Below are positions 1 through 8,514 of a stretch of DNA of 33,599 nucleotides, piece by piece (the first letter of the stretch is position 1; every line of letters begins with the position of its first letter). The notes under the pieces were generated by a model that was not told the DNA's origin, made no database searches, and saw nothing but the letters and a program-made list of their open reading frames with translations. The stretch comes from Chloroflexota bacterium (GTDB lineage Bacteria > Chloroflexota > Anaerolineae > Anaerolineales > Anaerolineaceae), in NCBI GenBank assembly GCA_012798515.1, contig JAAZNB010000422.1:1-33599 (forward strand). Reading direction: 5' to 3'. The translations under genes were made by a program, and so were the position numbers.

Positions 1-285
1 AACACCCCGGTGCCGACCGATACCCCCGAGCCGACCCAGGAACTGGAGGCTGCCGCGGTAGGCGGCGACCTTGCCGCCCGTACGCAGACGGTGGCGGCCT
101 TGTTGACCCAGGCGGCGCAAGCCGGTGGTGGTGTGCCAGGTGGCACCCAGCAAGTCACACCCACGGCCTTGCCTACGGCGGGCTTTGCCGACGAGGTGGG
201 CCTGCCGGGCCTGTTGGGCCTGTCGGTGCTGCTGGTGGGCGTGATCTTCCTGGTGCGTCGCCTGCGCCTGTCGGGCAGCGGCTAG
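1..285 (+). CDS. C-terminal fragment of a surface/secreted protein with Thr/Pro-rich linker, LPTAG-like motif, hydrophobic helix and RRLR tail (5' end outside the window)
   Basis: Frame 1 is open from base 1 to a TAG ending at 285; C-terminus ...TALPTAGFADEVGLPGLLGLSVLLVGVIFLVRRLRLSGSG; the GTG at 10 is probably not the real start. Confidence 0.75.
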   Translation, partial: NTPVPTDTPEPTQELEAAAVGGDLAARTQTVAALLTQAAQAGGGVPGGTQQVTPTALPTAGFADEVGLPGLLGLSVLLVGVIFLVRRLRLSGSG

Positions 286-343
286 ACTTGATAGAACAGG
301 CGCTGTTAATGCCTGCCCGGTAAGTAAAACCGATCTATACACA

Positions 344-371
344 AAAACAGCATCCGGCCGGATGCTGTTTT
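344..371. terminator. Perfect 28-bp palindrome, terminator-like
   Basis: AAAACAGCATCCGG/CCGGATGCTGTTTT directly downstream of the first CDS, flanked by A and T runs. Confidence 0.75.
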
Positions 372-410
372 ATATTAACGTGAATTGGGGAAAAGCCGGT
401 AAAGGGCCCG

Positions 411-451
411 GTGTGTTAATGCAGGCAGGGAAACTGCCTGCATTAACACAC
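411..451. repeat. Perfect 18-bp inverted repeat with GGAAA loop
   Basis: GTGTGTTAATGCAGGCAG-GGAAA-CTGCCTGCATTAACACAC. Confidence 0.85.
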
Positions 452-458
452 TAAGAAC

Positions 459-536
459 CTATCCGAAAAAATTTCTGTGTAGTGTTTTTTGTCGAGCGAA
501 GCTCGACAAAAACACTACAAAAGAATATTCGGATAG
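459..536. repeat. Nested palindrome with CTATCCGAA/TTCGGATAG ends
   Basis: Outer arms CTATCCGAA (459-467) and TTCGGATAG (528-536); inner arms TGTAGTGTTTTTTGTCGAGC / GCTCGACAAAAACACTACA with one bulged T. Confidence 0.8.
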
Positions 537-575
537 ATATTAAATCATTACCTCGGTAATGAAAAGGGTGTGTTC

Positions 576-2036
576 TCAGGCGATGCTGGCGGCGATCTGT
601 TCGCCGTAGCCCAGCAAAGCTTTGACCATGTCTCCCGAGCGGCCCTCGGCGTAGACACGCAGCACCGGCTCGGTGCCGGAGGGGCGGATGAGCAGCCAGG
701 AATCATCGGCCAGGATGTACTTCACGCCGTCCTGGGTGCTGACTTCCACCAGCGACTGGCCGCCGATCTGGGCCGGGGCGTCGTCTTGCAGGCGCTTGAC
801 CATCTGGACTTTGGACACGGGGTGTTTAAGGCGCATGTCCTTGCGCTCGTAGAAGGCCGGGCCGACCTCTTTCAACAGGTCCTCGACCAGCTCGTGCAGC
901 GTGCCCCCGGAAGCGGCCACGATTTCGATCAGCAGCAGGCCCATGAGGACGCCGTCGCCTTCGGGGATGTGCCCCTTGAAGGAAATGCCACCGGATTCCT
1001 CACCGCCGATGAGCACGTCTTCTTTGAGCATGTAATCGGCGATGTGATTGAAGCCCACCGGGGTTTCGTGCATGCTCAGGCCGTATTGCTTGGCCAGGCG
1101 GTCGATCATGCGCGTGGTGGAGACGGTGCGCACTACCGAGCCGCTCCAGCCGCGTTTTTCGACCAGGTGCTTGAGCGCCAGGGCCATGATCTTGTGCGGG
1201 TCTACGAAGTTACAACGCTCGTCCATGGCGCCGATGCGATCGGCGTCGCCATCGGTGGCCACACCAAAATTGCCCAGGCCGGCGCCGATGGCCCCGGAGA
1301 GCGCCCCCAGGTAACGGCTGATGGGTTCCGGGTGCACCCCGCCGAAGCCGGGGTTCATCTCGCCGCGGATCTCCTGGACTTCGCAGCCGGTGCCCTGCAG
1401 CATGCCGCGGATGGCGCCGCGGCCCGAGCCGTACATCGAGTCCACCACCACACGCGGCTGCCGCTCAGCGATCAGGTCGAAGTCGATCAGCTTGCGCAGG
1501 TGTTCACTGTAAGCAATGATGGGATTGAAACGGATAATCGATTTGGACTGGCGGGCCTGTTCGTAATCCATTAAGTTGGGGCCGCGCGCCTGGGCTTCGT
1601 TGTCGTTCAGGTAGACTTCCACCTGGCGGCACTGCTCGGGCAGCGCCGAACCGCCGTAGGCAGACTTGAGTTTGACGCCGTTGTAGCGGGGCGCATTGTG
1701 TGAGGCGGTGATCATCACACCGCCGACCGCGTTCAAGTTGCGCACGGCATACGATAGGGCCGGGGTGGAGATATCGGCCTGAGACAGGTAAACCGTATAA
1801 CCATTGGCAGCCAGGACGCGGGCGACTTCTTGGGCAAAACGGTCTGAGAGGAAACGCGTATCAAACCCGACCACCATACGGTTCATATCTGGCGCGATGC
1901 CCTGGCTCGAGCCGTTCAGCCAGGAGGGAGAAGCCACCGCGTCGGCGATAGCCTGGGTCACCAACCGTAAGTTGTTAAAGGTGAAGGTGTCTGATATAAC
2001 CGCACGCCACCCGTCTGTACCAAAATGTATGGTCAT
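576..2036 (-). CDS. Phosphoglucomutase/phosphomannomutase (alpha-D-phosphohexomutase family)
   Basis: Motifs TASHNAPRYNGVK, DGDADRIG, GGEESGG, RPSGTEP; SD-like aggag before the start. Confidence 0.95.
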   Translation of the reverse strand: MTIHFGTDGWRAVISDTFTFNNLRLVTQAIADAVASPSWLNGSSQGIAPDMNRMVVGFDTRFLSDRFAQEVARVLAANGYTVYLSQADISTPALSYAVRNLNAVGGVMITASHNAPRYNGVKLKSAYGGSALPEQCRQVEVYLNDNEAQARGPNLMDYEQARQSKSIIRFNPIIAYSEHLRKLIDFDLIAERQPRVVVDSMYGSGRGAIRGMLQGTGCEVQEIRGEMNPGFGGVHPEPISRYLGALSGAIGAGLGNFGVATDGDADRIGAMDERCNFVDPHKIMALALKHLVEKRGWSGSVVRTVSTTRMIDRLAKQYGLSMHETPVGFNHIADYMLKEDVLIGGEESGGISFKGHIPEGDGVLMGLLLIEIVAASGGTLHELVEDLLKEVGPAFYERKDMRLKHPVSKVQMVKRLQDDAPAQIGGQSLVEVSTQDGVKYILADDSWLLIRPSGTEPVLRVYAEGRSGDMVKALLGYGEQIAASIA

Positions 2037-2129
2037 TGATTTCTCCTAAAATCGTTGTGTATATCTCAAATGGCTCATGGGGGGATTAATCACAGCGCAG
2101 GAGACCTGTGCGCGTTGTTGTGAGCCTGA

Positions 2130-3365
2130 TTATCCGGTAACAAGGGTTGAGGATGGTAAAACCGTGGGAGCAAGGGTGTTGGAAGCGGCAGGCGTGGGGA
2201 CCGGGGTAGCCGTCGACAGCAGTGACTGCACGATCCAGCCTTCCAGTCCCTCGGTGGTGCGCACCCGGATCCAGGTGACGCTCCCGTTCTGGACCGTGTC
2301 GTCCAGTACCTCGACCAGCATGCCGTTGAGCAGGCTCTTGACCACCACAGAGGTGGGGTCGGGCTGAGCCCGGACGAAGGCCCCGTCGGACTCTCCCGCG
2401 CTGATCTTGGCCCACAGGGGTGTGGGCTGCGGGCTGACCGTCAGGGTAGGTGTCCGGGACGGTACCAGGGTGTTGGTGGGGCTGCTGGTAATGGTCGGGG
2501 AGGGGGAGGTGGGGGTCACCGTACCGGTGGCAGTAGGCGTAGGCGTTTCGGTGCGGACCGGGGGCATGCTGACGGGCTGCTGGAAGGCCGTGTTCAACCC
2601 GTTGGCTACCACGAAGATGAGCACCACGCTGACCAGGAAGGCGCCTGAAAAGGCGTACCCGATCCAGTTGGCCGGGCGGAGCCCCAGGGCAAACAGGACG
2701 ACGCCCCCGGCCAGGACGGCCCACACCAGGTGCAGGGCGAACAGGAGCAGCCCATCTGGCCACAGCCCGGAGACGCCGCTGGTCAGGCCAAAGCCGGCGA
2801 TGCCAATGGGCAGGTACAGCTCGTAGGCGATGGCAATGCTGGCCGCCACCGGTTTTTGCCGGGGAGCGCGCGCCAGCAGATACGCAGTCAACGCAGCACC
2901 CAAGGTGAGCACCAGGAAGTCGGGCCAGGTGAAATGAACGTGAAGAGCAGCCTGTTGGCCGGCGAGGCTCAACGAGCGGGTGATCCAACCGGTCAGCGCG
3001 CCGCAGGCAAAGACGATCAGGCTGCCGATGACCGTCCCACCCAGGGCCTGTACGAAAAAGCTGAACGAGCCCACCACCGTGGCCAGGGAAAGGCCGGTGA
3101 TGGGGGCCATCAAGGGAGCCAGGATGGCGGCCAGGACGAACAGGGCCGGCGCGTCGAAGACCAGCCCCAGGCCGAGGAGCACGCCGCTGAGCAGGGAGAA
3201 CATGAAGAAATCCAGCGATGGGGTTACCCGCCGGGCCAGTTCTTCGAGGAAAGTGGAACGTTCGTCATCGCCGTCCAGCGTGGGAATGCGGCGTTTGCGC
3301 CTGCGGCGCGCCGGAGGCAGCGGATTGACCTCATCTGGTAAAGGTTCACTGGTAGGTAAAGTCAT
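2130..3365 (-). CDS. DUF389-like multi-pass membrane protein with Thr/Pro-rich linker and C-terminal SH3b-like domain
   Basis: LAAILAPLMAPITGLSLATVVGS and several TM helices, then PTPTATGTVTPTSPSPT linker, then GAFVRAQPDPTSVVVKSLLNGMLVEVL...WIRVRTTEGLEGWIVQSLL (SH3b-like). Confidence 0.75.
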   Translation of the reverse strand: MTLPTSEPLPDEVNPLPPARRRRKRRIPTLDGDDERSTFLEELARRVTPSLDFFMFSLLSGVLLGLGLVFDAPALFVLAAILAPLMAPITGLSLATVVGSFSFFVQALGGTVIGSLIVFACGALTGWITRSLSLAGQQAALHVHFTWPDFLVLTLGAALTAYLLARAPRQKPVAASIAIAYELYLPIGIAGFGLTSGVSGLWPDGLLLFALHLVWAVLAGGVVLFALGLRPANWIGYAFSGAFLVSVVLIFVVANGLNTAFQQPVSMPPVRTETPTPTATGTVTPTSPSPTITSSPTNTLVPSRTPTLTVSPQPTPLWAKISAGESDGAFVRAQPDPTSVVVKSLLNGMLVEVLDDTVQNGSVTWIRVRTTEGLEGWIVQSLLSTATPVPTPAASNTLAPTVLPSSTLVTG

Positions 3366-3832
3366 TTTCGAAGGGTTGCTACGATCCTTAAGGGTTTTTC
3401 GAGCAAATCGAGCGCAGCCTGGATGTCGGGGACGACCATGTCTGCCGCGGTCAATGCGGCTGTGGCCAGCCCTTCACGGGATAACACCGCGATTCCAATG
3501 GCGGCGGCGCGCAGCATCTCCGCGTCGTTGGCCCCCTGGCCGATGGCGACGACGTGTTCGGCGCCAAGTGAACGTACGTATTCGCTTTTTTGCTCGGCTT
3601 CCGATCCCGGGCGCAGGCGGGTGGCCTGCAGGTTGAGCTGCTGGTCGATGAGCGCCTGGCGGCCGTGCGTGTCGGCCGTGACCAGGTGGATCTTCACCCG
3701 GTCACGCAGGCTGCCGAGGGCGCGAGCCACGCCTTCCAGCAGCTTTCCGTCGTGCGCCAGTGTGCCGTTGACGTCGCACACCAGGTGTTCAATTTGGATT
3801 GTTCCATGCCCAGGGATATTCAACTCGATCAT
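3362..3832 (-). CDS. HAD-superfamily soluble P-type-ATPase-like phosphatase (COG4087-like)
   Basis: CDVNGTLA motif I, LVTADTHG motif II, IGQGANDAEML motif IV; overlaps the next CDS by ATGA. Confidence 0.8.
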   Translation of the reverse strand: MIELNIPGHGTIQIEHLVCDVNGTLAHDGKLLEGVARALGSLRDRVKIHLVTADTHGRQALIDQQLNLQATRLRPGSEAEQKSEYVRSLGAEHVVAIGQGANDAEMLRAAAIGIAVLSREGLATAALTAADMVVPDIQAALDLLEKPLRIVATLRK

Positions 3833-3838
3833 AAGACA

Positions 3839-3844
3839 ATTATA
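3839..3844 (-). promoter_or_regulatory. -10 hexamer TATAAT 6 nt before the HAD start codon
   Basis: Minus strand TATAAT-tgtctt-ATG. Confidence 0.6.
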
Positions 3845-3875
3845 ATACAGGAGATTGTATTTCCTCTTCGTGGAG

Positions 3876-3881
3876 TAAAAT
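3876..3881 (+). promoter_or_regulatory. -10-like TAAAAT 7 nt before the lipoprotein start codon
   Basis: TAAAAT-tgccctc-ATG. Confidence 0.5.
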
Positions 3882-3888
3882 TGCCCTC

Positions 3889-4935
3889 ATGGTATACAAG
3901 CGCCCCAAACTTTCCGGTTTTTCCCTGTCCTGGCTCCTCGCCCTGTTGCTGGCCGCTCTCCTGACCGCCTGCAGCAGTAATGCAACGCTTTCTCCAACCC
4001 CTGAAATGCCCACGGCGGAAGCCGTTACGGCTACCCCGGCTCCCACCGAGACGCCCGTCCCGGAACAGGGACGCGTGCTGCTGGTCAGCGACGGGACCTC
4101 TGCGCTGGTAGATGGGGTCCGGCAGACGCTGCAAGCGCGCGCTGCAGAGGCCGGTTGGGCGCTGGAAGAACTGCCCGCCATGCAGACCTCGGATTTCACC
4201 CCGGGGACCAAAGTGGCTGTGTTCCTGACCCCACCGTCGAACCTGGCGGAATTGCTGGGCGCGGCCGGGCAGACGCAGCTGATCGTCTTCAGCCCCACCG
4301 ACCTGGAAGCCTCGCCCAACCTGAGCGTGATCCGCGTCCAGCCCGAACAGCAGGCCTTTGTGGCCGGCTTTGTGTCTATCATCCTGGCGCCGGACTGGCG
4401 TGCGGCGGGCCTGGTGCCTAACGACACCCCGGCCGGAGCGACCATCGAGCAGGCCTTCATGAACGGCGGCCAGTATTTCTGTGGCATCTGCAACCCGGTT
4501 TACGGGCCGGTGGTGCGCTTCCCGTTGACCGCGACGCTGTCTCAGGCCAGTTCACCGGCTGAATGGCAGGCCGCTGCTGACGAGCTGGGCCAGTACAACC
4601 TGTACGTGGTCTACGTGGCCCCCGAGGCCAGCAGCCCGGAATTGTTGAACAGCCTGGCGGGCAAGAACTACGTCTTGCTGGGCGGCGGGCAGGTTCCGCC
4701 GGAAGAGGTCCTGCCGCGCTGGGCCGGCAGCATCCAGATCGACGCCCTCAGTGCCCTGGAAGGTCTGTGGCCCGGCGTGGCCGCCGGGACGGGCGGGCAG
4801 GTGGCCAGCGCTCCGGTGGGGATCGTGGATGCCAACCCCGATTTTTTGACCGAGGGCCGTGTGCAGCTGGTCGACGAGGTCTTGCAAGGGCTTTCAGCGG
4901 GCTGGTTGAGCCCCCTGGACGTTCCCACGGAATAA
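3889..4935 (+). CDS. Lipoprotein, BMP/periplasmic-binding-protein-like
   Basis: Signal peptide with LLTACSS lipobox, Thr/Pro linker, then an alpha/beta domain (VLLVSDGTSALVDGVRQTLQARAAEAGW... GQYFCGICNPVYGPVVRFPL). Confidence 0.65.
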   Translation: MVYKRPKLSGFSLSWLLALLLAALLTACSSNATLSPTPEMPTAEAVTATPAPTETPVPEQGRVLLVSDGTSALVDGVRQTLQARAAEAGWALEELPAMQTSDFTPGTKVAVFLTPPSNLAELLGAAGQTQLIVFSPTDLEASPNLSVIRVQPEQQAFVAGFVSIILAPDWRAAGLVPNDTPAGATIEQAFMNGGQYFCGICNPVYGPVVRFPLTATLSQASSPAEWQAAADELGQYNLYVVYVAPEASSPELLNSLAGKNYVLLGGGQVPPEEVLPRWAGSIQIDALSALEGLWPGVAAGTGGQVASAPVGIVDANPDFLTEGRVQLVDEVLQGLSAGWLSPLDVPTE

Positions 4936-4945
4936 CCAGGCATTC

Positions 4946-5010
4946 GGAGTCTCCGCTTTTGGAGAGGGTAATGCCCTTGCAAAAGCGATTCCCTCGATGA
5001 TTTTCGGGAA
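4946..5010. repeat. Intergenic hairpin element related to the one at 15672-15736
   Basis: CGCTTTTG...CAAAAGCG stem, then TTCCCTCGATGATTTTCGG tail shared with the 15.7-kb element. Confidence 0.5.
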
Positions 5011-5052
5011 CCAGGATTTCTGCCGCAAGGAATCACAGGGGATAGACCGGTT

Positions 5053-5694
5053 TTACTGCGGGGGGCGGGTCTGCGGTCCCATGAACTCTTCGACGGTGGC
5101 CTGCCCGGGTTGGTTGATGCCTTCGCGCCGGAATACCTTCCACAAGGTCAGGGCCAGGATCTTGATGTCCAGGCCCAGCGTCCAGTGATCCACGTACCAC
5201 ACGTCCAGGCGGAATTTTTCGTCCCAGGAGATCAGGTTGCGCCCGTTGACCTGCGCCCAGCCGGTGATGCCGGGGAGCACCGCGTGGCGGCGGAGCTGTT
5301 CCGGGCTGTAGCGTTCCAGATAATGGGCAAACAACGGCCGCGGGCCGACCAGGCTCATTTCTCCTCGCAGAACGTTGATCAGTTCGGGCAGCTCGTCCAG
5401 GCTGGTGGCGCGTAGAAAACGGCCCAGGGGGGAAATGCGCTGGCCATCCGGCAGCGGACGCCCCTGTTCGTCGTAGGCGGTACGCATGGTGCGGAATTTG
5501 TAGACGTAGAACAGCTTGTTGTTCAGGCCGGGACGCTGTTGCAGGAAGAACACCGGGCGGCCATCGACCGCCCACACCAGCAAAGCCAGCAGGACCAGTA
5601 AAGGAGAGACCAGCAGCAGCCCGGGCACGGTCAGGAGCAGATCGAAGAACCGTTTGCGCCTGGGCACGCCGGGGGTCAGGATTGTAATTGCCAT
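5053..5694 (-). CDS. Undecaprenyl-phosphate sugar phosphotransferase (bacterial sugar transferase)
   Basis: [67 protein letters not shown]; start moved to the ATG at 5694. Confidence 0.93.
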   Translation of the reverse strand: MAITILTPGVPRRKRFFDLLLTVPGLLLVSPLLVLLALLVWAVDGRPVFFLQQRPGLNNKLFYVYKFRTMRTAYDEQGRPLPDGQRISPLGRFLRATSLDELPELINVLRGEMSLVGPRPLFAHYLERYSPEQLRRHAVLPGITGWAQVNGRNLISWDEKFRLDVWYVDHWTLGLDIKILALTLWKVFRREGINQPGQATVEEFMGPQTRPPQ

Positions 5695-5815
5695 CACAGG
5701 GCATTTTACCAAAAAATTGCGTTCGTTGATATAATTCGGGCAGCCTGTGATCGAGCCGGCAGAGATTTGTGACGCTCGAATGCACGTCAAAAAAGAATTT
5801 TGAGGAAGGCGGATC

Positions 5816-6802
5816 ATGACGAAGAAAGGCCGAGTTTTTTCGGGAGCCAGGCCAACCGGCCGGCAGCACCTGGGAAACTATATGGGTGCAATCCAGAACT
5901 ACGTGGCGCTCCAGGGCGAATACGATTGTATTTATTGCATCGTGGACCTGCACGCCCTGACGACGTTGGAAACCACCCTGGATCTCAAACAGAATACGTA
6001 TGAGATGGCGTTAGATTGGCTGGCGGCCGGGATCCGCCCGGAAGAATCGATCATTTTTATCCAGTCTCACGTGCCCCAGGTGACGGAGCTGCACACCATC
6101 CTGTCCATGGTGACGCCGTTGGGCAAGCTGACTGATCTGCCTACCTTCAAAGACAAGGTACGCGAGCAGCCGCACAACGTCAATTATGGCCTGCTGGGTT
6201 ACCCGGTGCTGATGACGGCCGACATCGTCCTGTACAAGGCCGGCGCCGTGCCCGTGGGGGTGGACCAGGCCCCGCACCTGGAGTTTGCCCGCGAGACGGT
6301 ACGCTCGTTCAATTATCACTACAATACCAACGTGTTGATCGAGCCGCAGATGAAAGTCACCCAGGTGCCCAAGGTGATCGGCATCGACGGGCAGCAGAAG
6401 ATGAGCAAGAGCCTGAACAACCACATCGAACTGGCCTCGACTGCCAAAGAGACCGAGCAGCGGGTCATGCAGATGGTGACCGATCCACAGCGCCAGCGGC
6501 GCAGCGACCCGGGTAACCCGGATATCTGCAACGTTTTTGCCTTCCACAAGGTGTTCTCCAGCCCCGAGGAAGTGGCCACGGTCAATACCGAGTGCCGCCG
6601 GGCGGGGATCGGCTGCGTGGATTGCAAACGCATGATGGCGCGCAACCTCAACCAGCACCTCGAACCCTTCCGGGAGCGCCGCCAGCAGATTGCCGGTAAC
6701 CCGGATCAGGTGTGGGCCATCCTGGATGATGGCGCCCAACGGGCGCGTGCGATTGCCGAAGCGACCATGCAGGAAGTGCGCGCGGCTGTGGGCCTGGCGT
6801 AA
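5816..6802 (+). CDS. trpS: Tryptophan--tRNA ligase
   Basis: FSGARPTGRQHLGNYMGAIQN, PVGVDQAPHLEFAR, KMSKSLNN; SD gaggaagg. Confidence 0.97.
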   Translation: MTKKGRVFSGARPTGRQHLGNYMGAIQNYVALQGEYDCIYCIVDLHALTTLETTLDLKQNTYEMALDWLAAGIRPEESIIFIQSHVPQVTELHTILSMVTPLGKLTDLPTFKDKVREQPHNVNYGLLGYPVLMTADIVLYKAGAVPVGVDQAPHLEFARETVRSFNYHYNTNVLIEPQMKVTQVPKVIGIDGQQKMSKSLNNHIELASTAKETEQRVMQMVTDPQRQRRSDPGNPDICNVFAFHKVFSSPEEVATVNTECRRAGIGCVDCKRMMARNLNQHLEPFRERRQQIAGNPDQVWAILDDGAQRARAIAEATMQEVRAAVGLA

Positions 6803-6831
6803 GAGCATCAGTTTATCTGGATAGAATACAG

Positions 6832-6863
6832 GCCGGACCGGAGATGCACTTCTCCGGTCCGGC
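6832..6863. terminator. Perfect 13-bp hairpin downstream of trpS
   Basis: GCCGGACCGGAGA-tgcact-TCTCCGGTCCGGC followed by tattt. Confidence 0.75.
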
Positions 6864-6871
6864 TATTTAAC

Positions 6872-6938
6872 AACGTGAGTTCGGGCAGGCCGGGAAAGGG
6901 CGCCAAAACCACTTTCCCGCTGGTCTCGGACTCACGTT
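6872..6938. repeat. Interrupted inverted repeat with AACGTGAGT ends
   Basis: AACGTGAGT (6872-6880)/ACTCACGTT (6930-6938) and inner GGGAAAG/CTTTCCC. Confidence 0.7.
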
Positions 6939-6961
6939 AATGGATTGCCGGGGGCCTGGCT

Positions 6962-7264
6962 TTATCCTTCGAAGGGACGCACTTCGATGACCGCGTCCAG
7001 GTTGAGTGGGCCGTAAATGTGGGGGAAGAGCTGGCTGCCGCCCTCCAGATTTTCGAAGCGGATCTCGGCCTCCACGCGCTGCTGGTCGATGACCAGCACG
7101 ACCAGCCCGCTGCGGCCGCGGTAGAAGCGCTCGGCCACGCCATCGATCTGTTCCTGGGTGGAACAGTGGATAAAGCCCTCGGTATTCAAGGAATCGGCCT
7201 GGTAAAGGCCGGTTTTTTGAGCATTTTGCCAGTCGGTCAACGGAGTGATGTGCAGCAGGACCAT
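6962..7264 (-). CDS. DUF952 family protein
   Basis: MVLLHITPLTDWQNAQKTGLYQADSLNTEGFIHCSTQEQIDGVAERFYRG...; SD aaggagg. Confidence 0.85.
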   Translation of the reverse strand: MVLLHITPLTDWQNAQKTGLYQADSLNTEGFIHCSTQEQIDGVAERFYRGRSGLVVLVIDQQRVEAEIRFENLEGGSQLFPHIYGPLNLDAVIEVRPFEG

Positions 7265-7362
7265 GGGTCCTCCTTGGAAAGGAAAGATGCATTGGGGACA
7301 GTCCACAAAAACCTGGTCCCCACCTGCGGTTGGACAGGAAAATGGTTACGGCCGGCCGGGCG

Positions 7363-7557
7363 TCAGTCTTGCCCGGGGCCGGGATCGTCTGGCTGAGATT
7401 CCTTTTTTGACCCCGGAGGGCGCGAACCGGCGCTATCCTGGCGGGATGTTTTGCGTTTCTCCAGCCAGCCGTTCAAGAAGGCCAACCCGACCAGGGCGAC
7501 CAGGATGACCGGCCATACCCACAGGGAGATATCGGACGAGCTGTCAAAGAATTGCAT
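7363..7557 (-). CDS. Small single-pass membrane protein
   Basis: MQFFDSSSDISLWVWPVILVALVGLAFLNGWLEKRK...; SD aaggag. Confidence 0.65.
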   Translation of the reverse strand: MQFFDSSSDISLWVWPVILVALVGLAFLNGWLEKRKTSRQDSAGSRPPGSKKESQPDDPGPGQD

Positions 7558-7579
7558 GCAGAGCTCCTTTCTGGCGCGG

Positions 7580-8128
7580 TTACTTGCCCGGGTACACCCC
7601 AATCAGCTCTGCCTGGGCCAGGATATGCCCTTGCAGGGCCTTTTCTACGGCCGATTTATCCGCCTCGCCGCTGAGGTCGAGGAGCGTATCCGCGGCGTAG
7701 ATCCTGAAGCTGTAATGGTGGGAGCCGATGGGCGGGCAGGGACCACCGTAGGCGGTGTTGCCCCAGCTGTTCTTGCCCATGGCGGCGCCCTCTGCCAGGG
7801 TATCTTCACGGCTGGCCTCTGGCAGGCCGGTCGTGGCGGCGGGCAGGTCGTAGACCACCCAATGCACCCAGCCCATGGCGTCCGGGTCATCCATGATCAG
7901 GACGAAACTGCGTGTGTCTTGTGGGGCGTCGCTCCACTCCAGTGGCGGGGAGGCGTCCGCCCCTTTACAGGTGTAGTCTGCGGGAATGGCCTGCCCGGCG
8001 GAGAAGGCACTGCTGCTCAAGGACATGCTGGCCACGCCTTGCGTGGAAAGCTGCGTGGCAGGGCGGCAGGCGGCCAGCCCGAGCCAACCCAGGCCTACAA
8101 TCACCCACAAGATCGATCGGGTTTTCAT
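7580..8128 (-). CDS. YbhB/YbcL-type (PEBP/Raf kinase inhibitor-like) lipoprotein
   Basis: LAACRPA lipobox; SSAFSAGQAIPADYTCKGADASPPLEWSDAPQDTRSFVLIMDDPDA...WVHWVVYDLP. Confidence 0.93.
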   Translation of the reverse strand: MKTRSILWVIVGLGWLGLAACRPATQLSTQGVASMSLSSSAFSAGQAIPADYTCKGADASPPLEWSDAPQDTRSFVLIMDDPDAMGWVHWVVYDLPAATTGLPEASREDTLAEGAAMGKNSWGNTAYGGPCPPIGSHHYSFRIYAADTLLDLSGEADKSAVEKALQGHILAQAELIGVYPGK

Positions 8129-8181
8129 CACATGGTCTCCATCAGGATCGCGTAAAACGGCCCCTGTGACGGGGTGGCGGG

Positions 8182-8514
8182 TCATGGCAGGATGCCCAGG
8201 AAACGCACGGCGGCCACCACCACCATCCCGGTGAGCACAGAACCGAACAGGCTGCGGGTCTTCCAGGCCACCAGCAGGGTGGGCACGGCGGCCACCAGGT
8301 ACAGGTTATTTACATTGAGCTGGATCTGGCCATCTACCATCAGGATGGAAGGGAAGAGCATGGCGGCCAGCACGGCCGGCGAAACGTAACGCAGCCAGGT
8401 GACGAACACCGGGGCCAGGGGCCTTTCAGATAGCAGCCAGACCGGCAGGACCCGGGGAATGTAGGTGACCAGGGTCATGCCCAGGATGGTGATCAAGACG
8501 AGGTTTTGGTCCAT
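8182..8514 (-). CDS. azlD: AzlD-like branched-chain amino acid transport protein
   Basis: MDQNLVLITILGMTLVTYIPRVLPVWLL...; overlaps azlC. Confidence 0.85.
   Translation of the reverse strand: MDQNLVLITILGMTLVTYIPRVLPVWLLSERPLAPVFVTWLRYVSPAVLAAMLFPSILMVDGQIQLNVNNLYLVAAVPTLLVAWKTRSLFGSVLTGMVVVAAVRFLGILP

Noticed and set aside
570-1574. Long plus-strand ORF antisense to the phosphohexomutase
   Set aside because: High-GC shadow ORF; rich in H, Q, G, A and V with no family motifs, while the minus strand encodes a clear enzyme
6011-6808. 265-aa ORF antisense to trpS
   Set aside because: Shadow ORF; trpS is unambiguous
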